Shown: positions 45,029 to 53,595 of the stretch, in pieces
Numbering within the stretch: position 1 is the first letter of the stretch
Layout: each line of letters begins with the position of its first letter
Assembly: GCA_003139095.1 (NCBI GenBank)
Contig: PLHW01000056.1
Span: 60,082-124,081 of the forward strand
Length of the DNA stretch: 64,000 nt
Reading direction: 5' to 3'
Origin: Acidobacteriaceae bacterium
GTDB lineage: Bacteria > Acidobacteriota > Terriglobia > Terriglobales > Acidobacteriaceae
Made by a program: the position numbers and the translations under genes
Notes under the pieces: model-generated
Told to the model about the DNA's origin: nothing
Databases searched by the model: none
Seen by the model: only the letters and a program-made list of their open reading frames with translations

Positions 45029-46693
45029 TTAACGCAATTGATTCGCGTGCATCTGCGTCTCATAGATTCTTGCCGTGGGTTGTCCCGTCGAGTGAATTAC
45101 GGTGAGCAACGTAAGATTCTCCCGGCGTACACCCCGATCCACCGAATCGCCTTCGAAGGCAATCACGTAATTCACATAGCGGCCCGGATCGGCCAGCGCC
45201 CGTTCCCAAGTGCCTTCCGGGTCCGTCGGCCGCACCCATGGCCGATGATCTTCTCCATTTACCACGCGCCGCAGCGGAATCCCCAGCCGCTCCATAATCC
45301 CAACATGTTCTCCCAAATCCATCATAAACAGCGAATCGGCAGGCAGCGTCTTGATCACGCGCTCCACCGACGTGTCCAACCCGCGGCGCATTTCCCAGCT
45401 CCGTACCGCCTCCACCAGGTCCAGCGGTTGCTGCTGAATTACGAATGCATAGCTCGCGGCGATCAGCACAATCGGCGCGACTGCCACTTTCCACGCCGCC
45501 GTTCCGGGCAGCAAAGCCGCTAGGCTCGCCACCAGCAAGCCCGCCGAAATGGCAAACAACGGCAGCAACTCCATCCCGAAACGCTGATTGAATACCGCGA
45601 ATGGCCACCACATTGGTACATGCAGCGGCACCCAGCCGTATGAAATCGAATACGCGTAGAATGCGATCGGCGCCCACAGCAGCGCCAAAATTGCCCCCGC
45701 CCGCCCGCGCAAAATCCACCACGCCAGCGCGGTCGCAGCCACCGCTCCCGCTACCCACAACCGCCCCCAGTTTCCCGCCGCCAGCGTCGCCTGTGCCGAC
45801 TTCAGAAAATACAGTCCGCCCAGAAACAGGCTGTGGAACGCCGGATTCGGGGCGCCCACCCTCATCTCAATCGCTTTCGCCGAGTAAGGCCCGTTCGCAA
45901 AATCGAACGCGTCCCCATAAATCGCGGCGTTGTACACCAGCCACAGCACTGGAGCTACGGCGACTCCAGCCGCGAACTTCACCGCGCTCCATCGCAAATC
46001 GCGATCGCCCCACTGTCGCGCTACGACTGCAAACACCACAGCGCCAATCGCGCCCGCCAGAAACCATCCGTCATAGCGCGTCATCTCGGCGCACGCCACC
46101 AGAAGTGCGCACTTGCCCAGCGCCCTACGCGCCGTCTCATCCGCCCTTGCCGCGCTCCTCATTCCTCCCAGGAACTCCGCCAGGTAAACCAGCGCCCAGA
46201 TAAAAAACGCCAGGTACAACGTCTCGGTGAGTGCGGTGGCCTGCATGTACAGCAGGTTGGGATTCGCCCCATAAGCAAACGCCGCCACCGCTGCGGCCAG
46301 CGCGGCCGCCGGATACGTTCGCTCATTCGATTCCAGCAGTTCGCCCACCAGTCGAAAAATTCCCAGCACCCCAAATACGTAAGCGACCAGCGACGGAATC
46401 GATGCGCCAATCCCGCTCTGCCACATCTTGTTCGACACGATGAACGGCATCATCAGCACATGCGGCAGCGGCAGCCACACTGTTCCGAGTTGCAGCGGGC
46501 CCGGCGTCAGTGAGTCAAAAACGCGACGCGCTATATTGATGTGCGCGACCGCGTCGCCATGCTCCAGAATTTTGCCGTGCTCAAAGTAATAAAAGAATGA
46601 ACTGAGCGACGCCAGCACTGCCAGCCCGCCCACTCGGGCCGCGCTCCGTTCACGAACACTATCGCTATTCGCGGTCGCGGCGCGCTTCGTCAT
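45029..46693 (-). CDS. Polytopic membrane glycosyltransferase-like protein (GT39/ArnT type)
   Basis: A 554-residue protein with about 10-11 hydrophobic segments over the first 420 residues and a soluble C-terminal part. The first loop has FFYYFEHGKILEHGDAVAHI and further PGPLQLGTVWLPLPHVLMMP, consistent with lipid-linked sugar transferases of the GT-C/PMT kind (acidic residues in the first outer loop). The C-terminal region LPADSLFMMDLGEHVGIMER is specific to a subgroup I cannot name. I start at ATG 46693; the frame extends to 46798. The acceptor is unknown. Next to dapF, it may also serve the cell envelope. Confidence 0.68.
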   Translation of the reverse strand: MTKRAATANSDSVRERSAARVGGLAVLASLSSFFYYFEHGKILEHGDAVAHINIARRVFDSLTPGPLQLGTVWLPLPHVLMMPFIVSNKMWQSGIGASIPSLVAYVFGVLGIFRLVGELLESNERTYPAAALAAAVAAFAYGANPNLLYMQATALTETLYLAFFIWALVYLAEFLGGMRSAARADETARRALGKCALLVACAEMTRYDGWFLAGAIGAVVFAVVARQWGDRDLRWSAVKFAAGVAVAPVLWLVYNAAIYGDAFDFANGPYSAKAIEMRVGAPNPAFHSLFLGGLYFLKSAQATLAAGNWGRLWVAGAVAATALAWWILRGRAGAILALLWAPIAFYAYSISYGWVPLHVPMWWPFAVFNQRFGMELLPLFAISAGLLVASLAALLPGTAAWKVAVAPIVLIAASYAFVIQQQPLDLVEAVRSWEMRRGLDTSVERVIKTLPADSLFMMDLGEHVGIMERLGIPLRRVVNGEDHRPWVRPTDPEGTWERALADPGRYVNYVIAFEGDSVDRGVRRENLTLLTVIHSTGQPTARIYETQMHANQLR

Positions 46694-46785
46694 AGATTGA
46701 GGATAAATGAACCGAAAGGAATCAAGCAGGTCCGATCTCCCGTAGAAGAAGACCTGAGACATCGCCGCAGAAGATGCCAGCTGTT

Positions 46786-46812
46786 CGCGAACGACCAACG
46801 ACCATCCACCAA
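46786..46812. repeat. Right arm of the AGTCGTTAG-type repeat
   Basis: GCGAACGACCAACGACCATC resembles the right arms at 47853-47883 and 57983-58015. No left arm was found nearby. Confidence 0.4.
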
Positions 46813-46819
46813 AGACACC

Positions 46820-47743
46820 CTACCCCAAATGCGTCAATTCCCGAAACACCTGGAACCGCGCGTCGATTTCCTCTCGCGTTAGCGTCTGCAGGCGTTCCGT
46901 CCCGAAGCGCTCCACCGCAAACGAACCCATCACGCCGCCGTAGAACAACGCGCGCTTCAGCACCTCTCGATTGATTTCACCCTGCGACGCGATGAAACCC
47001 ATAAATCCGCCGGCAAACGAATCGCCCGCGCCCGTCGGATCCTTCACTTCCTCGATCGGCAGCGCCGGCGCTCGAAATGGATGCGAGCCCACCCCAAACG
47101 CTCCTTCGCGAAAAAATATCGTCGCTCCATATTCGCCATGCTTCACCACCAGCGCCTGCGGCCCCATCGCCAGAACTCTCTGCGCCGCCCGCGGCAGATT
47201 CTTCTCTCCCGCCAGCATCTTCGTCTCGGTATCGTTGATCAGCAGCACATTTACCAGCTTCAGCGTCTCCGCCAGCTCTTTGGGCGTGCCGTTGATCCAG
47301 AAATTCATCGTGTCGCCGCCCGTCAGGCGAACCGCGCTCATCTCCAGCCGCACCGCCGCCTGCAATGTCGGATGAATATTTGCCAGGAATAGGAACTGCG
47401 TGTCCGCATATTCTTTTGGAATCCGCGGCTGAAATTTCTCGAACACGTTCAGCTCGGTAAAGTCCGTCTTCGCCTCGTTCAGATTGTCGAGATACTGTCC
47501 GCCCCAGCGAAACGTCTTTCCAGCGGTCCGCTCGAGCCCGCGCGTATCGACTCCGCGATTCTTGAAGACCGCCTCTTCTTTCGCCCCAAAGTCGTCTCCG
47601 ACCACCGCGACCACGCGTACATCGGTGAAGTAACTCGCCGCCAGCGAGAAGTAAGTCGCCGCCCCGCCCAGAATGTCGGCAACTCGCCCCGAAGGCGTGG
47701 CAATCGTGTCAAATGCAACGGAACCTACAACCAGTATGCTCAT
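46820..47743 (-). CDS. PfkB-family carbohydrate/nucleoside kinase
   Basis: A 307-residue kinase of the ribokinase superfamily. N-terminal motif: ILVVGSVAFDTIATPSGRVA with DILGGAATYFSLAA (substrate loop). C-terminal signature: EVKDPTGAGDSFAGGFMGFI, which carries the catalytic Asp and anion hole. Substrate is not evident; adenosine, fructose or ribose are all possible. It lies upstream of mtnP on other evidence of nucleoside salvage, separated by an inverted-arm element, so a link to 5'-methylthioadenosine or adenosine use is possible but unproven. Confidence 0.85.
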   Translation of the reverse strand: MSILVVGSVAFDTIATPSGRVADILGGAATYFSLAASYFTDVRVVAVVGDDFGAKEEAVFKNRGVDTRGLERTAGKTFRWGGQYLDNLNEAKTDFTELNVFEKFQPRIPKEYADTQFLFLANIHPTLQAAVRLEMSAVRLTGGDTMNFWINGTPKELAETLKLVNVLLINDTETKMLAGEKNLPRAAQRVLAMGPQALVVKHGEYGATIFFREGAFGVGSHPFRAPALPIEEVKDPTGAGDSFAGGFMGFIASQGEINREVLKRALFYGGVMGSFAVERFGTERLQTLTREEIDARFQVFRELTHLG

Positions 47744-47756
47744 GAGTCTCCAGACG

Positions 47757-47886
47757 TAGTGGTCGGTCAGTCGTTAGTCGCTAGCAGCCCAGAATCAGTC
47801 AACGGTGACGGAAGCCTGCTCCTGGCAACACCGTCCGCGCTACCACGCCCCGCGAACGACAACCGACCGGCGATCAACGACAACTA
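47757..47886. repeat. AGTCGTTAGTCG-type inverted-arm element between mtnP and the PfkB gene
   Basis: Left arm GTGGTCGGTCAGTCGTTAGT plus CGCTAGC, core of about 65 nt, right arm GCGAACGACAACCGACCGGC plus GATCAACGACAAC. The right arm ends in the mtnP stop codon (47884-47886). Confidence 0.8.
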
Positions 47887-48744
47887 AATATACTTCCCCA
47901 AAATCAACTTCAACTTCTCTTTCGTCGCCGCCGGAATCTTCGCCGGATCCGTCAAAATCGCATGCGCCAGCGCCGAGCCGCATTTGCACGACCTCGTCTT
48001 CGGCATCGCGCCCACGGTCGCCTTCACCACCTTCGCCGCGTTCTCGGCATTCTTCGTCAGGACGCCAATAATCTGTCCCACTGTCACCTCGTCATGATGC
48101 GGATGCCAGCAGTCGTAATCGGTCACCATCGCGATCGTCACATAACAAATCTCCGCCTCGCGCGCCAGTTTCGCTTCCTGGAGGTTCGTCATCCCAATCA
48201 CATCCGCGCCCCAGCTGCGGTAAATCTTCGACTCCGCCTTGGTTGAAAACTGCGGCCCCTCCATGCACACGTATGTGCCGCCCAGTTTGCCGGCCACGCC
48301 CGTCAGATCGCACGCGCCGCGCACAATCCGCGTCAACTCTCCACACACCGGATCGCCAAATCCAATGTGCGCCACAATTCCATCGCCAAAAAAAGTGTCC
48401 ACGCGGTGCCGCGTCCGATCCACAAATTGATCCGGGATCACAAAATCCAGCGGCTTGTGCTCCTCCTTCAGCGACCCGACCGCCGAGACCGAGACAATCC
48501 GCTCCACGCCAAGCTGCTTGAATCCATAAATATTCGCGCGAAAGTTCAACTCGCTCGGCAGCAACTTGTGCCCCCGCGCATGGCGCGCCAAAAATGCCAC
48601 CTTGCGCCCCTCCAGCGTGCCCAGAATATAGGCGTCCGAAGGTTCGCCAAACGGCGTCTCCTGCCGCACCTCGTGCACGTCGCTGAATCCGGGCATGTGG
48701 TACAAACCACTGCCGCCGATAATCCCAATCTCTGCCTGCTGCAA
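47884..48744 (-). CDS. mtnP: S-methyl-5'-thioadenosine phosphorylase
   Basis: A 286-residue enzyme that phosphorolyses methylthioadenosine to adenine and methylthioribose 1-phosphate. It starts with [15 protein letters not shown] (phosphate loop), then [20 protein letters not shown] and [20 protein letters not shown] (purine site), [17 protein letters not shown] and [16 protein letters not shown] choose a TTG start at 48744: AGGAG lies 5 nt before it and MtnP proteins begin here, whereas the ATG at 48810 would add 22 unusual residues and overlaps the -10 box. Confidence 0.92.
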   Translation of the reverse strand: MQQAEIGIIGGSGLYHMPGFSDVHEVRQETPFGEPSDAYILGTLEGRKVAFLARHARGHKLLPSELNFRANIYGFKQLGVERIVSVSAVGSLKEEHKPLDFVIPDQFVDRTRHRVDTFFGDGIVAHIGFGDPVCGELTRIVRGACDLTGVAGKLGGTYVCMEGPQFSTKAESKIYRSWGADVIGMTNLQEAKLAREAEICYVTIAMVTDYDCWHPHHDEVTVGQIIGVLTKNAENAAKVVKATVGAMPKTRSCKCGSALAHAILTDPAKIPAATKEKLKLILGKYI

Positions 48745-48801
48745 TTGCGCTCCTGGAAAAGGCCAACGTGGATAGGCCGGAAAATGACTGCGGAACTCGT
48801 G

Positions 48802-48807
48802 ATTATA
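48802..48807 (-). promoter_or_regulatory. -10 box for mtnP
   Basis: TATAAT on the minus strand about 57 nt before the TTG start. The matching -35 region would fall in the adjoining AGGTCAGA repeat (CTGACT). Confidence 0.5.
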
Positions 48808-48809
48808 CA

Positions 48810-48958
48810 AGGTCAGAAGTGCGAAGTCAGAGGTCAGAAGTTGAAAGTCGGAACCCAGAACTCAGATTACAGAACTAAATCTCCCGAGCCAAAAAATGCA
48901 CCATCTCGTCAACGGAAAGATTTTCATCTCTGCAATTCGCAATCTGACCTCTGCAATC
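48810..48958. repeat. AGGTCAGA-type inverted-arm element
   Basis: Left arm of units AGGTCAGAAGTGCGAAGTCA, GAGGTCAGAAG, TTGAAAGTCGG to about 48870; core to 48923; right arm CATCTCTGCAATTCGCAATC followed by TGACCTCTGCAATCC. It lies between mtnP and the putative metallopeptidase gene and overlaps the likely mtnP -35. Confidence 0.78.
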
Positions 48959-48969
48959 CCGCCTGGAGT

Positions 48970-50559
48970 CTACTTCTTCTCTGCCCCATCGAAAAAATCC
49001 CCCTCCACTCGCTTCGTCGTCTCCTCATCCATGCTCTCGCTCACCAGCACCTCATCCCCGCGCACCTCGATCACCACCGCTCCCTCTTCCGTCATCCACG
49101 CATGCCGGCCGCGCAGCGTGCGCCATGAATCCACCGGCGGCGCATCCTCCACAACTTTGCCGTCGCCCCCCAGCGCCTGCCGTTTCTTGTACCGTTGCGC
49201 CAGCGACTTCGCATAATCCGCCGCAAACTCCGCCGCCTTCTCCGCCGACGCCCACCGCGACACATACATCACGCCCAGCGGCCCCGCCTTCTCGCCCTTC
49301 GCGCGCCCGGCAAAATAATATCCGCCGCGCCACGCCGGATACACCGCCTCCGCCTCCTGCCTGCTCACGTACTGCTCCACCAGCACATCCACATCGAACT
49401 CGCCCATCGCGCCAATGTCGAATGTGTCGTATTTCTCAAAATCTTTTTTGAAGTCGATCCGCTTCAGCGGCTCAATCTTCTCGTGCCCCAGATACGTCTC
49501 CGGCTCCATGATCTCCCGCGTCGTGGTCGGCGGATTGTTGAACGCGCCCTCAAATCCCAACCGCTTTCCGCCCGCCTTTTCCAGCGCCAGCGTAAAGTCC
49601 ATTCCATAGCGATACGGAAACGTCAGCTCTTCCTTCAAAAAGATCGGCGCCTTGCTGAACGTCGGAGAATCCGGCCCATCCAGCATGCCCTGTTTCATCG
49701 CCTCGCCAATCTGCGGCATCTCCAGCAGCGTCTTCCCCGTCCCGGCCAGCGAATAATCCATCATCACCACCATCGCCTGCCCTTCCACCACCGCCTCCCG
49801 CGCCTCCGACTCCTCATCCGTATCGATATCCGCCGGCGTCGGATCGTTTTTCTTCTCGCCCTCCGTCTCCGCCGCCTTCATCCACTTCTCCATGCCAAAC
49901 GACTGGTCCTGCAGCGCATGCGTCAATTCATGTGCCAGCACGGGCTTCTGTTGCTCCGGATCGACCCAGTTCAAAATGTTTACCGTCTTTTTCTTCGGAT
50001 CGTAGTATCCCGCGACCTGCTCCTTCAGCATCGACACCAGAAATGGCCCCAACTGAAAATCCCGTGGAATCAGCCCGAATTTTTTCAGCACCTCCGACGA
50101 CCGCTCCAGCCGCTTCGCATCCTTGTCGTCCTTCATTCCCTTGTCCAGATACGACTCCACTTCCTGCCGATCCGCCAGTTTGCGTTTGACCTCATGCTTG
50201 ATCGGCAGTCCGGTATCGCCGCTCGCAAACTGAATCAACTCATCCACCGACCGAAACAATTCCTTAGCCTCCTGCGGCGAAATAATTTTTTCTGGAGCCG
50301 GAGTAGCCGGAGACGGCGTAGTGGGAGCCTGTGTAGCGCGGACGCCCTCGCCCGCGGGTTCCTGATTCGATGGGGCCTGCGTGGAAGACCCCTGTGCAGA
50401 TGGAGTCTGCGCCTGCGATCCAGAAGGCTGAGAACCGGGCTGATTTGCCGTCGATTGGCCTTTGTCGGCCGGCGATTGCGACTGCTCACCCCGCGCCCAA
50501 ACACCAACAACCGTCATCAGCAGGAACAGAAAAAATGCAGAAATACCACGCAACTTCAT
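48970..50559 (-). CDS. Putative secreted gluzincin-like metallopeptidase
   Basis: A 529-residue exported protein: signal peptide ISAFFLFLLMTVVGVWA, then about 70 residues of Gln/Ser/Pro-rich linker. The folded part has PVLAHELTHALQDQSFGMEK with HELTH near residue 220, and a downstream SEAREAVVEGQAMVVMMDYS helix, the arrangement of zinc HExxH enzymes with a distal Glu ligand. I do not know a named family. The ATG at 50559 has GGGTGA 5 nt upstream. Peptidase activity is inferred from the motif only. Confidence 0.68.
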   Translation of the reverse strand: MKLRGISAFFLFLLMTVVGVWARGEQSQSPADKGQSTANQPGSQPSGSQAQTPSAQGSSTQAPSNQEPAGEGVRATQAPTTPSPATPAPEKIISPQEAKELFRSVDELIQFASGDTGLPIKHEVKRKLADRQEVESYLDKGMKDDKDAKRLERSSEVLKKFGLIPRDFQLGPFLVSMLKEQVAGYYDPKKKTVNILNWVDPEQQKPVLAHELTHALQDQSFGMEKWMKAAETEGEKKNDPTPADIDTDEESEAREAVVEGQAMVVMMDYSLAGTGKTLLEMPQIGEAMKQGMLDGPDSPTFSKAPIFLKEELTFPYRYGMDFTLALEKAGGKRLGFEGAFNNPPTTTREIMEPETYLGHEKIEPLKRIDFKKDFEKYDTFDIGAMGEFDVDVLVEQYVSRQEAEAVYPAWRGGYYFAGRAKGEKAGPLGVMYVSRWASAEKAAEFAADYAKSLAQRYKKRQALGGDGKVVEDAPPVDSWRTLRGRHAWMTEEGAVVIEVRGDEVLVSESMDEETTKRVEGDFFDGAEKK

Positions 50560-50561
50560 CA

Positions 50562-50622
50562 ATGTCACCCTGAGCGGAGCGAGTGACGCGGAGCGCCACT
50601 CGCGGAGTCGAAGGACCCCTAC
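50562..50622. repeat. GTCACCCTGAGCGGAGCG-type interspersed sequence
   Basis: TGTCACCCTGAGCGGAGCGA then GCGGAGTCGAAGGACCCCTA, with an internal GAGTG/CACTC hairpin. A related string TTGTCATTCCGAGCGCAGC occurs at 25456-25474. It overlaps the start region of the metallopeptidase gene. Confidence 0.5.
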
Positions 50623-50705
50623 GCTCTCAACGCACGCATCAGCGTAAGGGAATTCTCACCGCGTACTTTGATGTTAGCAGCACGCGCCGCAATCATGTTC
50701 CGCAA

Positions 50706-51794
50706 CTAAGAAACACCCGCTATCCGCTCCGCCACCCACTCCCCCACCTCGCGCATCCCCAGCGCTCCGCCTATATCCGATGTCGTCTTTCTTCGCCGCA
50801 CCGCCTCCAGCACGGCCGCTTCAATCTTCCCCGCCTTCGCGCTCATCCCCAAATGCCCCAGCATCATCGCCGCCGTCAGAATCGCGCCCAGCGGATTCGC
50901 CACATTCTTCCCCGCCAGCGGCGGCGCCGATCCATGCACCGGCTCAAACATTCCAATGTTCCGCTCTGTCGTCCTCCCCGGATGCAGATTTCCGCTCGCC
51001 GCCATTCCCATCCCGCCCTGCAAAGCCGCCGCCAGGTCCGTCAGTATGTCTCCAAACATATTGTTGGTCACAATCACATCCAGCCCGCGCGGATCGCGCA
51101 CCATCTGCATCGCCAGCGCGTCCACGTACACGTGTTGCTTCTCAATCTCCGGATACCCCGCGCCCACTTCCTTAAACACACGCTGCCACAAGCCGCCGGC
51201 ATGCGTCATCGCATTCGACTTATCGCACATCAGCACGCGCCGTCGAGCCGAGCCATCGGCCTTCGCGCTCGCCGTGCAAAATTCAAACGCATATCGAATC
51301 ACCCGCTCCACGCCCTTGCGCGTATTCACGTCTTCTTGAACCGCAACCTCATCCGCGGTCCCCTGCTTGAACACTCCGCCCAGGTCTCCGTACACGCCCT
51401 CAGTGTTCTCGCGAATCACCACAAAATCCACGTCCCTCGGCTCAATTCCCTTCAGCGGACACAACTCGGCATCCAGCAACCGCACCGGCCGCACGTTGGC
51501 ATACAAATCCATCTTGCTGCGCATGCCCAGCAGAATTTCCTTGGCATGAATATTCGACGGAACCCTCGGATCGCCAAACGCCCCAACAAAAGTCGCGTCA
51601 AACTCGCGCCCCAGCATGGCAAACCCATCTGCCGGCACCGTCGTCTTGTCGACCAGATACCGGTCCGCGCCCCAATCGAAATGAGCGAACTCCACCGCCG
51701 CCCCCGCCGCCTCCATCGCCTTCAACGCCTCAGGGATGACGTCCTTCCCAATCCCGTCTCCGGGAATTACCGCAATGCGCTTTTTCACATTCAC
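50706..51794 (-). CDS. leuB: 3-isopropylmalate dehydrogenase-like enzyme
   Basis: A 362-residue NAD-dependent beta-decarboxylating dehydrogenase, most likely the leucine-pathway enzyme. Motifs: IAVIPGDGIGKDVIPEALKA, TFVGAFGDPRVPSN, VVIRENTEGVYGDLGGVF, RVLMCDKSNAMTHAGGLW (catalytic Lys), VTNNMFGDILTDLAAALQGG and GSAPPLAGKNVANPLG. The paralogue at 33913 has the serine loop of isocitrate dehydrogenases, which this one lacks. Tartrate or other 2-hydroxyacid dehydrogenase activity cannot be excluded. No other leu genes are adjacent. Confidence 0.8.
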   Translation of the reverse strand: MNVKKRIAVIPGDGIGKDVIPEALKAMEAAGAAVEFAHFDWGADRYLVDKTTVPADGFAMLGREFDATFVGAFGDPRVPSNIHAKEILLGMRSKMDLYANVRPVRLLDAELCPLKGIEPRDVDFVVIRENTEGVYGDLGGVFKQGTADEVAVQEDVNTRKGVERVIRYAFEFCTASAKADGSARRRVLMCDKSNAMTHAGGLWQRVFKEVGAGYPEIEKQHVYVDALAMQMVRDPRGLDVIVTNNMFGDILTDLAAALQGGMGMAASGNLHPGRTTERNIGMFEPVHGSAPPLAGKNVANPLGAILTAAMMLGHLGMSAKAGKIEAAVLEAVRRRKTTSDIGGALGMREVGEWVAERIAGVS

Positions 51795-51890
51795 GCGAAC
51801 GAAGATACCAGAACTCGACTCGTAAGTCCGCCTGCAGAACTCCCTGCCGAACCTCGACGCCCTTCCGCAATGAACCCGTCAGCCCTTCGC

Positions 51891-51896
51891 TATAAT
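51891..51896 (+). promoter_or_regulatory. -10 box for the ygfZ-like gene
   Basis: Perfect TATAAT 13 nt before the ATG at 51910; no Shine-Dalgarno and no good -35 (TTCCGC is the nearest). Confidence 0.5.
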
Positions 51897-51909
51897 CAAA
51901 TGATCAACG

Positions 51910-52929
51910 ATGAGTACTGTTCTGAATCGCGACCCGTCTAACACCCAGACCGCCAACGACAACGCCCGCGCCGAATTCCAGGCCCTGCTCTCCGCCTGCG
52001 CCGTCTACGACCTCTCCTCCCGCGCCAGAATCCGCCTCACCGGCGCCGACCGCGTGCGCTGGCTCAATGGAATGGTCACCAACAACATCCGCGATCTCGC
52101 CCCCAACCGCGGCGTCTACTGTTTTCTTCTGAACGCGCAAGGCCACATCCAGGCCGATCTCTACGCCTACAACTTCGGCGACTCGCTCCTGGTCGACTTC
52201 GACGCCGCCCTGCGCGACAAGGTCCTCGCCCACTTCGATAAGTTCATCGTTATGGATGACGTCGAAGTCTCCGACGTGACCGCAACGCTCAATGCGATCG
52301 GCGTGACTGGTCCGCAAGCGCAAGCTCTACTGCGCGCAGGCGGAATGCAGTTTGCCGACCTCGCCCCGCTTGAATTTTGCGCGCCAAAATGCGATTGCGC
52401 CTGCAACTGCGCGCAATGCACCCTCATTCGCACCGACGATCCCGCCGGAGTCTCCTATGAGATCTGGCTCGGCCCCGACCAATTCACCAAAACCTGGCAG
52501 GCCCTTGTAGCCGCCGGCGCTACTCCCGTCTCCGCCGACGCGCTCGACACACGCCGCATCAGTCAAGGCATTCCACGCTATGGCATCGACATCCGCGAGC
52601 GCGATCTCCCGCAGGAGACCGGCCAGACGCGCTCCCTCAACTTCACCAAGGGCTGTTATCTCGGCCAGGAAATCGTCGAGCGCATTCGCTCCCGTGGCGC
52701 GCTGCACCGCCAGTTCAGCGCTTTCTCAGTCGACGGCCCGCTGCCCGCACCTGGCACCAAAATTCAAGCCGAAGAAAAAGATGTCGGCGAAATCACCAGT
52801 GCCGCCGACCTGCCTATGCCCACCGCTAATCGTGCCGTCGCGCTCGGCTATCTGCGGCGCGAGGCTGGCGGGAAACAATTGCGCGCCGGCCCGGCCAAAC
52901 TCGAAATAGCTTCGCTGCCGATCACCTAA
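51910..52929 (+). CDS. ygfZ: Folate-binding YgfZ/GcvT-like protein
   Basis: A 339-residue protein of the YgfZ/IBA57 group, which uses tetrahydrofolate to help build or repair Fe-S clusters. The aminomethyltransferase-like fold is indicated by RIRLTGADRVRWLNGMVTNN and LNAQGHIQADLYAY. The diagnostic motif is FTKGCYLGQEIVERIRSRG with the conserved Cys near residue 248. Unusual: residues 157-170 contain six Cys in the spacing CxxxCxCxCxCxxC (around APKCDCACNCAQC), which YgfZ proteins do not normally have and which could bind metal. DUF1844 and MBL genes follow on the same strand. Confidence 0.88.
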   Translation: MSTVLNRDPSNTQTANDNARAEFQALLSACAVYDLSSRARIRLTGADRVRWLNGMVTNNIRDLAPNRGVYCFLLNAQGHIQADLYAYNFGDSLLVDFDAALRDKVLAHFDKFIVMDDVEVSDVTATLNAIGVTGPQAQALLRAGGMQFADLAPLEFCAPKCDCACNCAQCTLIRTDDPAGVSYEIWLGPDQFTKTWQALVAAGATPVSADALDTRRISQGIPRYGIDIRERDLPQETGQTRSLNFTKGCYLGQEIVERIRSRGALHRQFSAFSVDGPLPAPGTKIQAEEKDVGEITSAADLPMPTANRAVALGYLRREAGGKQLRAGPAKLEIASLPIT

Positions 52930-52963
52930 CTGAGAAGAGTAAGTTCGAGACAGGAATAACAAC

Positions 52964-53581
52964 ATGCCTGATAAGAAAAAAGATTCTGACTTCAAAGTAA
53001 GCGACCGCCGCCTCTTCACCGCCGACGGTGAACTTCGCTCCACCACCGATGTCGAACCGGCAGAGCCCGCTGCGCCGCCCGCGCCAACGCCCGCCGTAGC
53101 AGTCGCACCCGCGCCAGTAGCCGCACCTACGGCCGTGGCCGAAGCCCCGAACGACGCCGCACTCCCGCCTGATGCCGCCGCTCCTCCGCCGCCTACCGCC
53201 TCCGAGCAGCAGGCCCAGCACGACGCCTACCGCCAGTCTTCGCGCGATCTCGACCGCCGCGTCGAGCTCAGCGGCCACTCCGCCAAGGAACTTGAAGTGA
53301 CCTTTGAGCGCTTCATGGCATCGCTCTACATGACCGCCATGCTCCAACTAGGCCTCATGCACGAGCAGGGCGGCCAGCCCGGTGTTGACCTCATCGGCGC
53401 CCGCCAGACCATCGACACCCTCGGCATGCTCGCCGAAAAAACCAAGGGCAACCTCACCGCCAAGGAGCAGGCGTTCTTACAAAATTGTCTGTACGAGCTT
53501 CGCATGGCTTACGTCGAGGTCACCAACGCTATCGCCCGCGCTCCTCAACCTCCCGGCCCCGTAACCGGTACCAACGGCTAA
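52964..53581 (+). CDS. DUF1844 protein
   Basis: A 205-residue cytoplasmic protein. Residues 1-25 are polar (KKKDSDFKVSDRRLFTADGE), residues 30-85 are Ala/Pro-rich and presumably disordered, and the C-terminal half is the DUF1844 helical domain (VTFERFMASLYMTAMLQLGL, then ARQTIDTLGMLAEKTKGNLT and FLQNCLYELRMAYVEVTNAI). The family is widespread in Acidobacteriota and Deltaproteobacteria-like genomes; function unknown to me. The MBL hydrolase starts 14 nt after its stop. Confidence 0.85.
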   Translation: MPDKKKDSDFKVSDRRLFTADGELRSTTDVEPAEPAAPPAPTPAVAVAPAPVAAPTAVAEAPNDAALPPDAAAPPPPTASEQQAQHDAYRQSSRDLDRRVELSGHSAKELEVTFERFMASLYMTAMLQLGLMHEQGGQPGVDLIGARQTIDTLGMLAEKTKGNLTAKEQAFLQNCLYELRMAYVEVTNAIARAPQPPGPVTGTNG

Positions 53582-53595
53582 AGTCCATTCCTGCG

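Noticed and set aside
49195..50586. 463-residue frame opposite the metallopeptidase gene
   Set aside because: Arg/His/Leu-rich, no motif; the minus-strand gene has signal peptide and HELTH.
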